Below are positions 9,356-17,940 of a DNA stretch of 36,973 bases, one piece after another (within the stretch, counting starts at the first letter, position 1; every line of letters begins with the position of its first letter). The DNA comes from Pseudomonadota bacterium (GTDB lineage: Bacteria > Bdellovibrionota_B > Oligoflexia > Oligoflexales > CAIYRB01), in the NCBI GenBank assembly GCA_026390435.1, contig JAPLFY010000038.1, positions 1 through 36,973 on the forward strand. The letters run 5' to 3'. Below the pieces are notes generated by a model. That model saw only the letters and a list, made by a program, of their open reading frames with translations. It was not told the origin of the DNA and ran no database searches. Both the position numbers and the translations under genes were made by a program.

Positions 9356-9832
9356 TTAACTCTGCGCTTCACTCAAATGGCAAAGTAGGCCACTTAGTCC
9401 TAGAGCGTATGAATTAATTCCAAAACCTTGCACAACTCCAGCCGCCAAAGGCGCTGTATATGAGTGGTGCCTAATGGCCTCGCGAGCGGCAGTGTTAGAA
9501 AGATGCACCTCAACAAAGGGCAACTTCAGACCGGCGAGCCGATCAGCTAGCGCTAGTGAAGTATGTGTCCAGGCACCAGGATTGATGACGGCGCCATCCC
9601 ATCCTTGACTGAGCGCCGCCAAGTATTCGGCCTCGGCGTTTGTTTGGAAAAAATTAAGTTCAGCAATCTCACCAAATTCAGATTGGAGGAGTGCCTCCAT
9701 ATCAGCCAGAGTCTGACTGCCGTAAAGATGCGGCTCACGCATACCCAACAGGTCTAAGTTAACGCCACTAGCAATTAAAATACGCCACGGCTGGGGCTTC
9801 GACTTTTTTTTCTTTGTTTTTGTAGCGTTCAT
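9356..9832 (-). CDS. aroQ: Type II 3-dehydroquinate dehydratase (AroQ)
   Basis: Dehydrates 3-dehydroquinate to 3-dehydroshikimate in the shikimate pathway. The 158-residue protein has the flexible-loop motif NLDLLGMREPHLYG with the catalytic Arg and Tyr (R32, Y37), FFQTN, INPGAWTHTS with the catalytic His (H90), VEVHLSN and RHHSY. A Lys-rich tail (KTKKKKSK, residues 5-12) precedes the first strand, which is unusual. The usual His after QTN (QSNHEG) is Ala here. The start overlaps the stop of the upstream TPR gene (ATGA), so it is translationally coupled to the end of the pilus operon. Confidence 0.93.
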   Translation of the reverse strand: MNATKTKKKKSKPQPWRILIASGVNLDLLGMREPHLYGSQTLADMEALLQSEFGEIAELNFFQTNAEAEYLAALSQGWDGAVINPGAWTHTSLALADRLAGLKLPFVEVHLSNTAAREAIRHHSYTAPLAAGVVQGFGINSYALGLSGLLCHLSEAQS

Positions 9833-10812
9833 TTCAAACGACTCAACAATTCGTTGTAAAACCGCATTTGGCGGTTGATGATTTCGACACTCTCGATGAC
9901 GTCTACAAGACCTGGATCCAGCGTCAAATCAGTATCGCGCTGTTCTCTATCAAGACGCAGCAACTCCGCCATTTTGGTCCGCAGAGCATCGCTGCCCGGC
10001 GACTGTTGAAGGAGACGGCGGTAAATTTCCAGCGCCCTACTGTAGTGGTGCTGCCGTATATAAATTTCTGCCAAAGTGGTCGAATCGAGTTCGATTCCAC
10101 CGCTCCCCCCTTGCCTTGCACCCGGTTCATCGCCTGGACGAAATATCTCATCCAGAGGCACAACGTGAAAAGCAGCTAAAGTCGACTCATCCGCAAAAAT
10201 ATCACTAGATAGATAAGCTGATGCTGCCCCAAGGGTAGGACCACTATGTACTGGTGAGGCGACAGCCGCTGATATTTCTGCTGACGCTAAATTTGCCACC
10301 GCTGGTGCGGGTAATATTAATTCGATACCACGTTCTGAAAAGTCGCGGAAAAGCGCTGCCTGAGCCGCTGCTATACCACTCACTTCCAGCAATTCGCCTA
10401 ATTTCTTGCTATCCAGGTCCTGCATCTGCTGGAGTTTCAGGTGCTGGTTCGTAGCTTTTGCTGCAGCCTCATCCCCGATGAGTAGAGTTAATTTTAGGCG
10501 CAATTTCTGCGCTAAAACATTATCGCGCAAGGGCTCTGGCGACTGTTCGAGAACTTGCCAAGATTCTGACACCAAACCCTTACCGAGCAACTCTCGCACC
10601 AAAATAACCCGTGCGACCGTGAAATTTGGATGCTGCTGCAACCCCTGCGTCAGCAATTCTAGGCTTTCATCAATCAGTCGGTGCGCCCGCAAAATATCGG
10701 CAACGGGGAGAAATCCGCGCCCAGAGGCCTCCTCACGAAAGCGCTTGATCGTCGCACGCTCAGCGCGCGAAAGCGGTAACGAATTTAGTAATGGTGTCCA
10801 AGCGTCAGCCAT
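9829..10812 (-). CDS. TPR-containing protein downstream of pilQ
   Basis: A 327-residue, apparently cytoplasmic protein of helical repeats. Residues 35-115 form TPR-like hairpins (ESLELLTQGLQQHPNFTVAR). A C-terminal TPR is clear at about 240-285 (LAEIYIRQHHYSRALEIYRRLLQQSPGS). The middle (about 165-235) is low in predicted order. There is no signal peptide. It lies 60 bases after a small lipoprotein gene that follows pilQ and overlaps aroQ by 4 bases. A role as assembly or scaffolding factor for the pilus is inferred from context only. Confidence 0.75.
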   Translation of the reverse strand: MADAWTPLLNSLPLSRAERATIKRFREEASGRGFLPVADILRAHRLIDESLELLTQGLQQHPNFTVARVILVRELLGKGLVSESWQVLEQSPEPLRDNVLAQKLRLKLTLLIGDEAAAKATNQHLKLQQMQDLDSKKLGELLEVSGIAAAQAALFRDFSERGIELILPAPAVANLASAEISAAVASPVHSGPTLGAASAYLSSDIFADESTLAAFHVVPLDEIFRPGDEPGARQGGSGGIELDSTTLAEIYIRQHHYSRALEIYRRLLQQSPGSDALRTKMAELLRLDREQRDTDLTLDPGLVDVIESVEIINRQMRFYNELLSRLK

Positions 10813-10872
10813 ATGTGATTACACCTCTAATATTTCCTAATGGCGCGCAAAGATGCGGTCAAGACATTATTT

Positions 10873-11484
10873 TTACTGACTATTAGACAACGTGACTTCT
10901 GTTGACTCGGGTTGTGAGACGGAACCGCTAAGAACACTGGTCGTCACTTTCTGTCCGCCTTTGACGCAATTTGGCCACACCTCGAAGGTCATTACGCCGC
11001 AGGAATCAGAGCACCACTCACTCGGAGGAGTCACGATACCGCCATATTTGGCAGGGTTTACATTACCGTCGCTGCCTTTAAAATCAGCAACTGTTTTATC
11101 CAAAGCCATGCTGCCATAGATCACTGGCTCGAAGCCAATGCCTGCGGCCGGTATGGTGGACGGGTTGGTATTAGCCGGGCCGGTAGTGGCTCCCCCCGCG
11201 GCCGCCGCTGGGCTTGAGAAGGTCGGCACTACATCCTGATAAATTTTGTAACGAACCGTGATTGGCGAACCTAATGCAACTTCCGACTTAGTCGAAAAAT
11301 CCCCAACGCAAGCAAGTGTAACCGCTTGTTGCAAGGCAACGATCTTAAATTCAGCACCTCCAATGCGTGAGCCCGAACAACTTAGCTTGCAAGCCCCACC
11401 AGCGCCCCCCTCGGGCTGAGCCGAACAACTGATCAGTGTGAGGACCAAACTAATCAGACACCTATTTTGGCTAAATTTACTCAT
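10873..11484 (-). CDS. Small Cys-rich lipoprotein overlapping the 3' end of pilQ
   Basis: A 203-residue product starting at an ATG (11484) that overlaps the pilQ stop by 8 bases. The frame is open to 11580, but that extension reads the Gly/Asn-rich tail of pilQ out of frame. From 11484 the product has a good lipoprotein signal: SLVLTLISC with Cys 20. The mature part has further Cys residues (CKLSCSGS, LACVGD, WCSDSCG, PNCVKGG), suggesting disulfides. No known domain is recognised. Position directly after pilQ suggests a pilus-associated outer-membrane lipoprotein, possibly a secretin helper; this is inference. Confidence 0.7.
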   Translation of the reverse strand: MSKFSQNRCLISLVLTLISCSAQPEGGAGGACKLSCSGSRIGGAEFKIVALQQAVTLACVGDFSTKSEVALGSPITVRYKIYQDVVPTFSSPAAAAGGATTGPANTNPSTIPAAGIGFEPVIYGSMALDKTVADFKGSDGNVNPAKYGGIVTPPSEWCSDSCGVMTFEVWPNCVKGGQKVTTSVLSGSVSQPESTEVTLSNSQ

Positions 11485-14400
11485 TAGCATTGCCCCCGCC
11501 ATTGCCGCCATTGCCAGCATTGGCATTGGAGCCACCATTGCCCTGAAAATTACCACCATTAGCGTTAGCGTTAGCAGCACCCGCTCCGCTCAAGTTGGTG
11601 GCAATACCGCCTCCGCCAAGACCTGGTGAATCTGCTGGGGCAGCACTCGCGCCTGGGCTAAATCCGACGTCACTCGCCGGCGCAGCAGCATTATCAAAAG
11701 ACTTAGTGTTGGTTAAAATGGTCGGGGTAACCATGACCATTAACTCGCGTTTTGAATCGTTACTCTCTGAGCTGCGAAACAATGCTCCAATAATCGGAAT
11801 GCTGGACAAAAACGGAACGCCGCGGACCGACTTACCTCTTTCGGTATTATAGATCCCCCCAATCACTGCAGTCTCTCCACTCCGCCGATTCAGTTTAGTC
11901 GTAATTTGGCGGTTATTTTTCGCTGCCGTGGCTCCCCCGGTTGAAGGGGTTGGTGAGTCACTCTGAATATCCAACTCCATCTGCACCGACCCATCAGACG
12001 TGATATGAGGCTTCACCTGTACCGTCAGGTTGTATTTTACCTCATCAAGGGTGTTGCCAGCTGCAGCACCTCCTCCCGCTCCTGCGATAACCTGCGGCCT
12101 AAAGAAATCACTACGACCCGCTATGATCGTGGCCTTCTCATTGTCCTCAACAATCAAATTACTAGATTGCAAGACCTCAGCAGTATTACGCGACTCTTCC
12201 GCACTCAATGCCAAGTCGAGTGCCATTGAATTATTGGAACTGCCAAAAAAGAAACGCGAGCTACCGGCGAGATTTTGTTGACCTCCAGCATCGATACTAA
12301 AGCGCGACAGCATCGAATTTGGAAACACCAAGTTGCCAAATCCTAAGCCGCGACCTTGGTCAATATTTAAAGGCGTTCCCCAGCTAATACCAAAACGATT
12401 AGCCATATTTTTCTGGAGTTCAACAATTCTCGTAGCGATCCGGACTTGCGGCGTCTCTAAGTCAATGCGTTCGAGCAGTGCTTTGACAGTCGATAGATCG
12501 CCGGCAGGAGCATTGATAATCACAGCATTCGTCCGGGCATCGACCTGGACCTTGACACGCTTATCCTCTGTTGCAGCTGCTCCCAGAATTTCGCCGAGCA
12601 TCTTTGCTGCGTTCTCAGCTTTAGCATAGGAAAGGCGGTAGACTAGCAATTTTGTCGGCCGTATTTTTATCTCAGATTTACGTCTCTTCTCCTCTTGCTC
12701 GCGATCCTGCGCTAGCCGCTCAAGAGTGTCGATACGAACGAGATTTGGACCTATAGAGACCATCCCCAAACTATTTGCACCGATAATCGCCTGCAAAGCG
12801 TCGTTAAATGGCACGCCGTTTAAGCTGAGATAGATAGGTTTCGTGCCTACATCTGGCGGCAAGATGAAATTTACTTTGCTTTCTGCGCTAAGCATCCTAA
12901 TGACCTCGGTCAATGGAGCACCGCGAAATTCAAGTCGAATCGGCCTGCCGCCCAGGCTGCCGGGAGATGCATCCGCACCAGTACTGACCCCTTCACTTTC
13001 GGCACCAGCGAGATCGGGTGCACCCTCTATCGGTGGCTCCTTAGGAGCTGGAGGCGGAGTTAACATTAATGGAGGCGCTGCAACTGAAGCGGCTGCGGGC
13101 GGTTGAACTGCAGCATTAGCTCCAGCACTCCCTCCCGCTGCATTACCACCCAAAAGATCCTCGCTTCCGCCGGTATTTGCAGGTGCTGCAGCAGCAGGAT
13201 TCACTGCCGGCGCAGCGCCGTTGCTGAGATTGCCATTGCTAGGACCCGCAGCATTCCCCAAAATATTGCCATTACCGGCTGCTGGATTAGGATTATTAGT
13301 AGGCGCATTAGCGTTGCCGATATTATTTGCATTAGTCGTAGCATTAGGATTTTGTGCACCATTGCTACTTGCTGCATTATTACCCGTTACATTATTACTA
13401 GTCGCAGTATTGCCGGCGTCTTGTACTCCTTCAAAATCATCATCCTGCGCCACACCGGCGATGGTGAATGACCCAGTGACGACGAAATCCTCGGTCGTAG
13501 AGGTTTTCTCACGCACATCAAATTTATCTATAGTTTCTGAACTCTCACCTTTACCATTGTCGAAGTTTTCGGGGTTTTCCTCATCAGGTCCCTTACTGCC
13601 GTTTGTGTTAATCGCGGGAGTGGAAGTGGGATTGGCAGTGGGAGCCATAGATGGACCGGTAGGTGCCGGCAAAAAAATTGCTGTGGGCTGCTGTGTAGGC
13701 ATCATCATACCGCCCATGGGCGGCTGCGGGGTCATTTGCGGCTGAACCAAAGGTGCCGGGATCAACTGAGTGGCCGTTGGGCTACCGCCCTGCGCCGACG
13801 GAGATGTTAACGGAGATGCTGTAGTTGGTGGAACGTTATCGGCACCTACACTTGTGGACTGAGTCTGGACTGAAGCCGGCGCGGCCTGTGGCAGAATCTC
13901 CTGCACGTCCGTTGGCGCTGCTAGAACTGGGGACAGCTCAGTTCCCGCGTCCATCGGAGTATTTTTAAAGACCGCGGCCCCTGGGTCGTTAATAAACGGC
14001 TTCGGTGTGCTCCCATTAGTCGGCAGATCACTGCCCTTGGCGAGCAATGGTAAGACATTCGCTGTGGCTAGTAATTCGGCCTTAGTGACCGGCGAATCAC
14101 CAATCGAGTTATTCCCGAAGTAGCGGTCGGGTATCGCGAACGTCAACATCACGTTACCAGATTTTGTAAAAATGTGTGGCCGAACTACGTCACGCAAGGT
14201 CATGATCACGTCAACTGAAGAGTCGACAGCTTTCGGCCGCAGCCTTACAAATGCGACTGGCGAGCGAAATTCGCGAGCATCTATATCGCGCCGAATTTTT
14301 CTCCGCATGACAGTGTTAAAAAAACGCACCACAAGCTCAGGCTGATCAGCACGATTTCGCTCTTGAAATATTTGAAACTTTGGCTGGCCCTCGGTGACCA

Positions 14401-14971
14401 TCTCGATCCGGATGATCCCGTCCTTTTCAAGATAGTCGTATCCAACCCATTTCAATTTGGACGAAGCGGTTTTACTCACAGCTTGAGCAGCAATTGGTGG
14501 TGAAGGTAATGTGTTTGTTGCAGGAGGAACAGTCGAAGTAGTGGCGGGATTGGTACCTGCTGAGACCGCATTATTTGCTTGTTGCGGTTCACCTGGCAGC
14601 TGATTCACTAGGGCATTGGCGACTGTTGCCGGATTATTGGTGAGATTACTACTCGCCGTTGAATTAGCTCCTGCAGACCCGAACATTTCTGCATTACTAG
14701 GCGCTTCAGCATTAGTCACAACATTGGCAGGGGCACCTGCATCAGATTCAGCACCGTCGCCGACTTCAGCAAAGTCATCGCTCTCAGCGCCATTGCTATT
14801 AGCTTGATTTTCGCTAGTATTGAGATCGACATCACTCGCATTGTCGCCATCACCCGAACATGAGGTAGCGATGAACAGCGCAATTATAGAGGGCAGAAAG
14901 TTACATGTAACTCGCGCTCGCACCGAGGTAAGTGCGACTTGATCTCGCGCAAGATTCGGTTTTATGCTCAT
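11477..14971 (-). CDS. pilQ: Type IV pilus secretin PilQ, probable lipoprotein form
   Basis: Outer-membrane secretin channel for the type IV pilus, 1164 residues, much longer than the usual 700-900. Order: signal peptide with possible lipobox ATSC (Cys 38), Asn/Ala/Ser-rich stretch, AMIN domain (about 172-285, peptidoglycan binding), a long Pro/Asn/Ala-rich linker (about 290-665), a secretin/STN domain (about 672-755, GRPIRLEFRGAPLTEVIRML), a secretin N domain (about 770-845), the secretin pore domain (about 860-1090, with VPFLSSIPIIGALFRS), and a Gly/Asn-rich tail. AGGAGG 7 bases before the ATG fixes the start. The linker and tail are unlike typical PilQ. The possible acylated N terminus recalls liposecretins. 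Confidence 0.93.
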   Translation of the reverse strand: MSIKPNLARDQVALTSVRARVTCNFLPSIIALFIATSCSGDGDNASDVDLNTSENQANSNGAESDDFAEVGDGAESDAGAPANVVTNAEAPSNAEMFGSAGANSTASSNLTNNPATVANALVNQLPGEPQQANNAVSAGTNPATTSTVPPATNTLPSPPIAAQAVSKTASSKLKWVGYDYLEKDGIIRIEMVTEGQPKFQIFQERNRADQPELVVRFFNTVMRRKIRRDIDAREFRSPVAFVRLRPKAVDSSVDVIMTLRDVVRPHIFTKSGNVMLTFAIPDRYFGNNSIGDSPVTKAELLATANVLPLLAKGSDLPTNGSTPKPFINDPGAAVFKNTPMDAGTELSPVLAAPTDVQEILPQAAPASVQTQSTSVGADNVPPTTASPLTSPSAQGGSPTATQLIPAPLVQPQMTPQPPMGGMMMPTQQPTAIFLPAPTGPSMAPTANPTSTPAINTNGSKGPDEENPENFDNGKGESSETIDKFDVREKTSTTEDFVVTGSFTIAGVAQDDDFEGVQDAGNTATSNNVTGNNAASSNGAQNPNATTNANNIGNANAPTNNPNPAAGNGNILGNAAGPSNGNLSNGAAPAVNPAAAAPANTGGSEDLLGGNAAGGSAGANAAVQPPAAASVAAPPLMLTPPPAPKEPPIEGAPDLAGAESEGVSTGADASPGSLGGRPIRLEFRGAPLTEVIRMLSAESKVNFILPPDVGTKPIYLSLNGVPFNDALQAIIGANSLGMVSIGPNLVRIDTLERLAQDREQEEKRRKSEIKIRPTKLLVYRLSYAKAENAAKMLGEILGAAATEDKRVKVQVDARTNAVIINAPAGDLSTVKALLERIDLETPQVRIATRIVELQKNMANRFGISWGTPLNIDQGRGLGFGNLVFPNSMLSRFSIDAGGQQNLAGSSRFFFGSSNNSMALDLALSAEESRNTAEVLQSSNLIVEDNEKATIIAGRSDFFRPQVIAGAGGGAAAGNTLDEVKYNLTVQVKPHITSDGSVQMELDIQSDSPTPSTGGATAAKNNRQITTKLNRRSGETAVIGGIYNTERGKSVRGVPFLSSIPIIGALFRSSESNDSKRELMVMVTPTILTNTKSFDNAAAPASDVGFSPGASAAPADSPGLGGGGIATNLSGAGAANANANGGNFQGNGGSNANAGNGGNGGGNANE

Positions 14972-14996
14972 CTATCTGCCTCCTAAACACATTAGA

Positions 14997-16268
14997 CTAA
15001 AAAACTTTTCGAACTGCATTACCCGCATCTGGTGGAGCTTTTTCTGACGGAGCTTTTTCTGGCACATCTATTTTCTGTGCTGCATCTGATACCTTGTCCG
15101 ATTGTAAATCGCGAAATGCTGTCGCACCCTTTTCATCAGCATTAGGTTGCCCAGTCTGCTGACCTGCCTCTTGGGCTCCAAGAGCGCCTTTGGCTCCTTC
15201 ACCACCCATCAGCATCTTTTTAACCAAGTCCAGCACGCCTTCCTTGTCGGCAGCGGCAGGCCCACCAGCGGCACCTCCTGCTTCAGGCCCACCCACTGGC
15301 CCACCCACGGGAGCGCCTACGGGCGCAACTAAGAGCGGATTTACCGGATTTAATGGTTGATCACGCCCCGGGTCAAGGGCACCTGGGTTCAGTTTCTTAC
15401 GCTCCTCAATCATGATCTTTTCGAAATCAACATCATTTTCTTTCACCAAAGTGGTACGTGCGGCACCAGGTGTGAAGCGAATCTTGCGCGGGAGTTCCTC
15501 GGCCTCTTTTTTGCCCATTTGCATCTTTTGGTCCAGGTATCTGCGAGAACCATCCGGCGCCAACATAAACTCGCGCACATTGACAGACTCTTCGCCAATT
15601 GACGTGATCTTGCCCCCCCGATTACCGACCGGATCGCCAGTCTTGACGATGATACCCTGGCCGGATCCCACACCGGTTGCTGGAGCCAAAATCATTGCCT
15701 TACGCTCACCAGTAGTGAGCTGCCAAACACCTACAACATTAAGTTGATTTAGTTCGTACTGCTGTAGGGGGCTCACAATCGGAATTTCGATACTACCCGG
15801 TTGCGCCTTGAGCATCGCTCCTGAAACTTTAGTACCCTCAGGGCTAGTAATCAACGGCGGCAAGAACGGATCCGATTTCTCAGACCCAACGTAATGGAAG
15901 TCAGATGGATCCTCGGCAATCTCTTCAAACCGAGATCTAGCTGAGACATCTTTTGCGACACTTACCCCATCATCTGCAGCGTCGTTTTCATCAGGAACAT
16001 GAGCCACATCTTTTGCCGTCTTCGCTGGTCCTTGGGGCATTGCTGGCGCCTTTGGGCCATTCATGGATTTCGCCGCACTTGGCTGGGCCTCTCGTTTGTT
16101 CGCGGTTCGTTTTGCCAAGAGTTTTGCAGAATCGGCGTGTTTTGCCCAAGGTTGAGCCATGGCGCTTTGGATAGTTATGCCGAAGCCACCGATCCAAAGC
16201 AGCAGTCCTGCGATCATACGGATCGCCACTGATCTGGGTAAAGTTGGCTTTACTTGCACTTGGACCAA
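14997..16268 (-). CDS. pilP: Type IV pilus inner-membrane lipoprotein-like protein PilP
   Basis: PilP links the inner-membrane PilNO complex to the PilQ secretin. The PilP core lies at about residues 130-265: DPFLPPL, IVSPLQQYELNQLNVVGVW, RKAMILAP, GDPVGNRGGKITSI. It has a signal peptide ending AMA but no lipobox, whereas classical PilP is a lipoprotein. It carries a long extra C terminus (Gly/Pro-rich VGGPVGG segment plus charged tail) and is about twice the usual length. The frame opens with GTG at 16277, but GAGGAG abuts that codon. A TTG at 16268 has the same GAGGAG at 8 bases, so I prefer it. Confidence 0.85.
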   Translation of the reverse strand: MVQVQVKPTLPRSVAIRMIAGLLLWIGGFGITIQSAMAQPWAKHADSAKLLAKRTANKREAQPSAAKSMNGPKAPAMPQGPAKTAKDVAHVPDENDAADDGVSVAKDVSARSRFEEIAEDPSDFHYVGSEKSDPFLPPLITSPEGTKVSGAMLKAQPGSIEIPIVSPLQQYELNQLNVVGVWQLTTGERKAMILAPATGVGSGQGIIVKTGDPVGNRGGKITSIGEESVNVREFMLAPDGSRRYLDQKMQMGKKEAEELPRKIRFTPGAARTTLVKENDVDFEKIMIEERKKLNPGALDPGRDQPLNPVNPLLVAPVGAPVGGPVGGPEAGGAAGGPAAADKEGVLDLVKKMLMGGEGAKGALGAQEAGQQTGQPNADEKGATAFRDLQSDKVSDAAQKIDVPEKAPSEKAPPDAGNAVRKVF

Positions 16269-16286
16269 GCTAAACACTCCTCGGCC

Positions 16287-17123
16287 TTAAATTTTGGATT
16301 TTGCAATTTTAGGAGCAGTCATTAATTTTCCGACATTTTGAGCCGCTGAGCTTTCCGAATTATTAGTTTTCTTTTTGTCTTCGTCGGACTGATTGTTCGC
16401 TTTTGGGCCATTCTGCTGCTCGGGCTTACCCGCTCCATTTGCCTCAAGACTAGTCATTGACCTATATACAACTAACTCAAGATGGGTTTTGAGCCTCATA
16501 TTTGACCTTGCATCTTTGGTCTTTTGAAAAAGACTGCGCTTATCTTGATCAGAGTTAAATTTACCAGCAGAGTCTCCGTCCTGAAGCGCGGCTAAGTCGC
16601 GAGCTTCAGCCCTATTTATCTGCAGATTACGCAGAAAAATGGTCCCTTCTAAATGAACTAACTGATCCAGAAAGTGTGCAACTTGGTCAAAGGTTCCCAG
16701 CACTTCAATAACGATCGGCAACTCTACGAACGGATATGGCTGCTGATGCTTAACCTCTTCTGTAGGATCAAAGAGAGACATGATTACGCCATTGCCTTTG
16801 GCAAACGTAGCAACCTTCTCGAGAATAAGCTCAATTTGGTAGGTGTCGGGAAGTTTTTTCTTTGCTTTGACTAGTTGCTGTTGAGTGGATTGAAGCTGCT
16901 CTTCCAGCTTTGGCAAGTTCGAATGTTTTTGACTTGCTTGAGTGAACTTCTGCCGAGAATCATCGACCTGCTGTTGCAGAGTTTTTTGCGTCTCCTCTAG
17001 AGTCGCTCCTTCATCTAAGTAAATATATAGAGCGGGCAGCAAGCCTAAGGCGCCTACTAGTAGTAGTCGCCCCGCCAGCGGCAGCAGTTTGTATCTCTCT
17101 CGCAACTCCACCAGTGCAGACAT
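16287..17123 (-). CDS. pilO: Type IV pilus assembly protein PilO
   Basis: Inner-membrane partner of PilN in the pilus alignment complex. Short cytoplasmic N terminus, one transmembrane helix (about 17-36), coiled coil (about 40-92), then the periplasmic ferredoxin-like PilO domain (FVELPIVIEVLGTFDQVAHFLDQL). The C-terminal 50 residues are a Gln/Asn/Lys-rich tail not typical of PilO. AAAGGA precedes the ATG by 6 bases. Gene order pilN-pilO-pilP confirms identity. Confidence 0.9.
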   Translation of the reverse strand: MSALVELRERYKLLPLAGRLLLVGALGLLPALYIYLDEGATLEETQKTLQQQVDDSRQKFTQASQKHSNLPKLEEQLQSTQQQLVKAKKKLPDTYQIELILEKVATFAKGNGVIMSLFDPTEEVKHQQPYPFVELPIVIEVLGTFDQVAHFLDQLVHLEGTIFLRNLQINRAEARDLAALQDGDSAGKFNSDQDKRSLFQKTKDARSNMRLKTHLELVVYRSMTSLEANGAGKPEQQNGPKANNQSDEDKKKTNNSESSAAQNVGKLMTAPKIAKSKI

Positions 17124-17135
17124 CGCATTCCTTTG

Positions 17136-17939
17136 CTAAAAATTCCGACTTTCCTGATTTTTACGGAGATCGCCTAGACGCATAGCATCTTCATCTAAGT
17201 ACGGAGGATCACTGACAGCTGTCGGTGCGGCGTCGTTTTGCTTCACGGGCAGCTTTGTTGCTGGACGCTCAGCAAAACGGCCGTTAAGAATAAACGACGG
17301 GAATTTACCCATTTCAGCAAAATCCCCTGAACCCTGCGACTTGCCAATTTCAGCTTGCTTCAAGTCTAAGTCGGAAAAATAGATTAGAGTACGTGGGTCT
17401 GCAGCATCCGCATCCTGACTACCCGTCGAACGGATCGCCGTAATGTACTCTGCAGTCAATATATTGTCATAAGCCTGACCGTTTATTTCGAAAGTCTCAT
17501 CGTCCCCCATTTTTTCGGGATTTAACGCTGGTGCTCCAACTGGAGCATCGGATTTTTTGCCGTCTGAGCCAATTCTGAGCGAATTTAACCACACACCATC
17601 TGGTTTTAAATTATGAAGATGTTCAAGCACGATAAGACTTTTATATTTGGCCACACGCGACACAGTAATCGCTCGCAAAGCTTTTACCTTGGAATCTAAT
17701 TCAGAAATTTCAGATCCTAAGTTTTTGAAGCGTTCGAGGTCCGGCATTAGCTTGTTGATGCTCTCAGTTTTACTCTGCTGTTCAGCGGTTAACTTATCCA
17801 TCTCTTCTCGCAAACCATCGTGATAGTAGTTGACCCCAGCAAAAGCCATGATCCCAACCAACACAAGCACTACCAAGTCTGGTACATACCAATATTGGTT
17901 TTCGAGCTCGTCTATAGGGCAAAGGTTAACTTTAATCAT
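17136..17939 (-). CDS. pilN: Type IV pilus assembly protein PilN
   Basis: Starts MIKVNLCPIDE, matching the conserved PilN N terminus (I-N-L-x-P) that docks into PilM in the cytoplasm. One transmembrane helix (about 20-40), a coiled coil (about 42-90), and a periplasmic domain with a KPDGVWLNSLRI strand typical of PilN. At 267 residues it is longer than most PilN proteins, with an insertion around residues 128-190 and an extended C terminus. It follows pilM by one base and precedes pilO. Confidence 0.92.
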   Translation of the reverse strand: MIKVNLCPIDELENQYWYVPDLVVLVLVGIMAFAGVNYYHDGLREEMDKLTAEQQSKTESINKLMPDLERFKNLGSEISELDSKVKALRAITVSRVAKYKSLIVLEHLHNLKPDGVWLNSLRIGSDGKKSDAPVGAPALNPEKMGDDETFEINGQAYDNILTAEYITAIRSTGSQDADAADPRTLIYFSDLDLKQAEIGKSQGSGDFAEMGKFPSFILNGRFAERPATKLPVKQNDAAPTAVSDPPYLDEDAMRLGDLRKNQESRNF

Positions 17940-17940
17940 A

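Noticed and set aside
11438-11629. Plus-strand frames across the end of pilQ, and longer frames at 13103-13745
   Set aside because: They arise from the repetitive Asn/Ala/Gly codons of pilQ read on the other strand.
13100-13420. Short direct repeats in pilQ DNA (gcattag-type units) considered as a CRISPR or satellite array
   Set aside because: Units are irregular, in frame, and encode the Asn/Ala-rich linker. There are no spacers.
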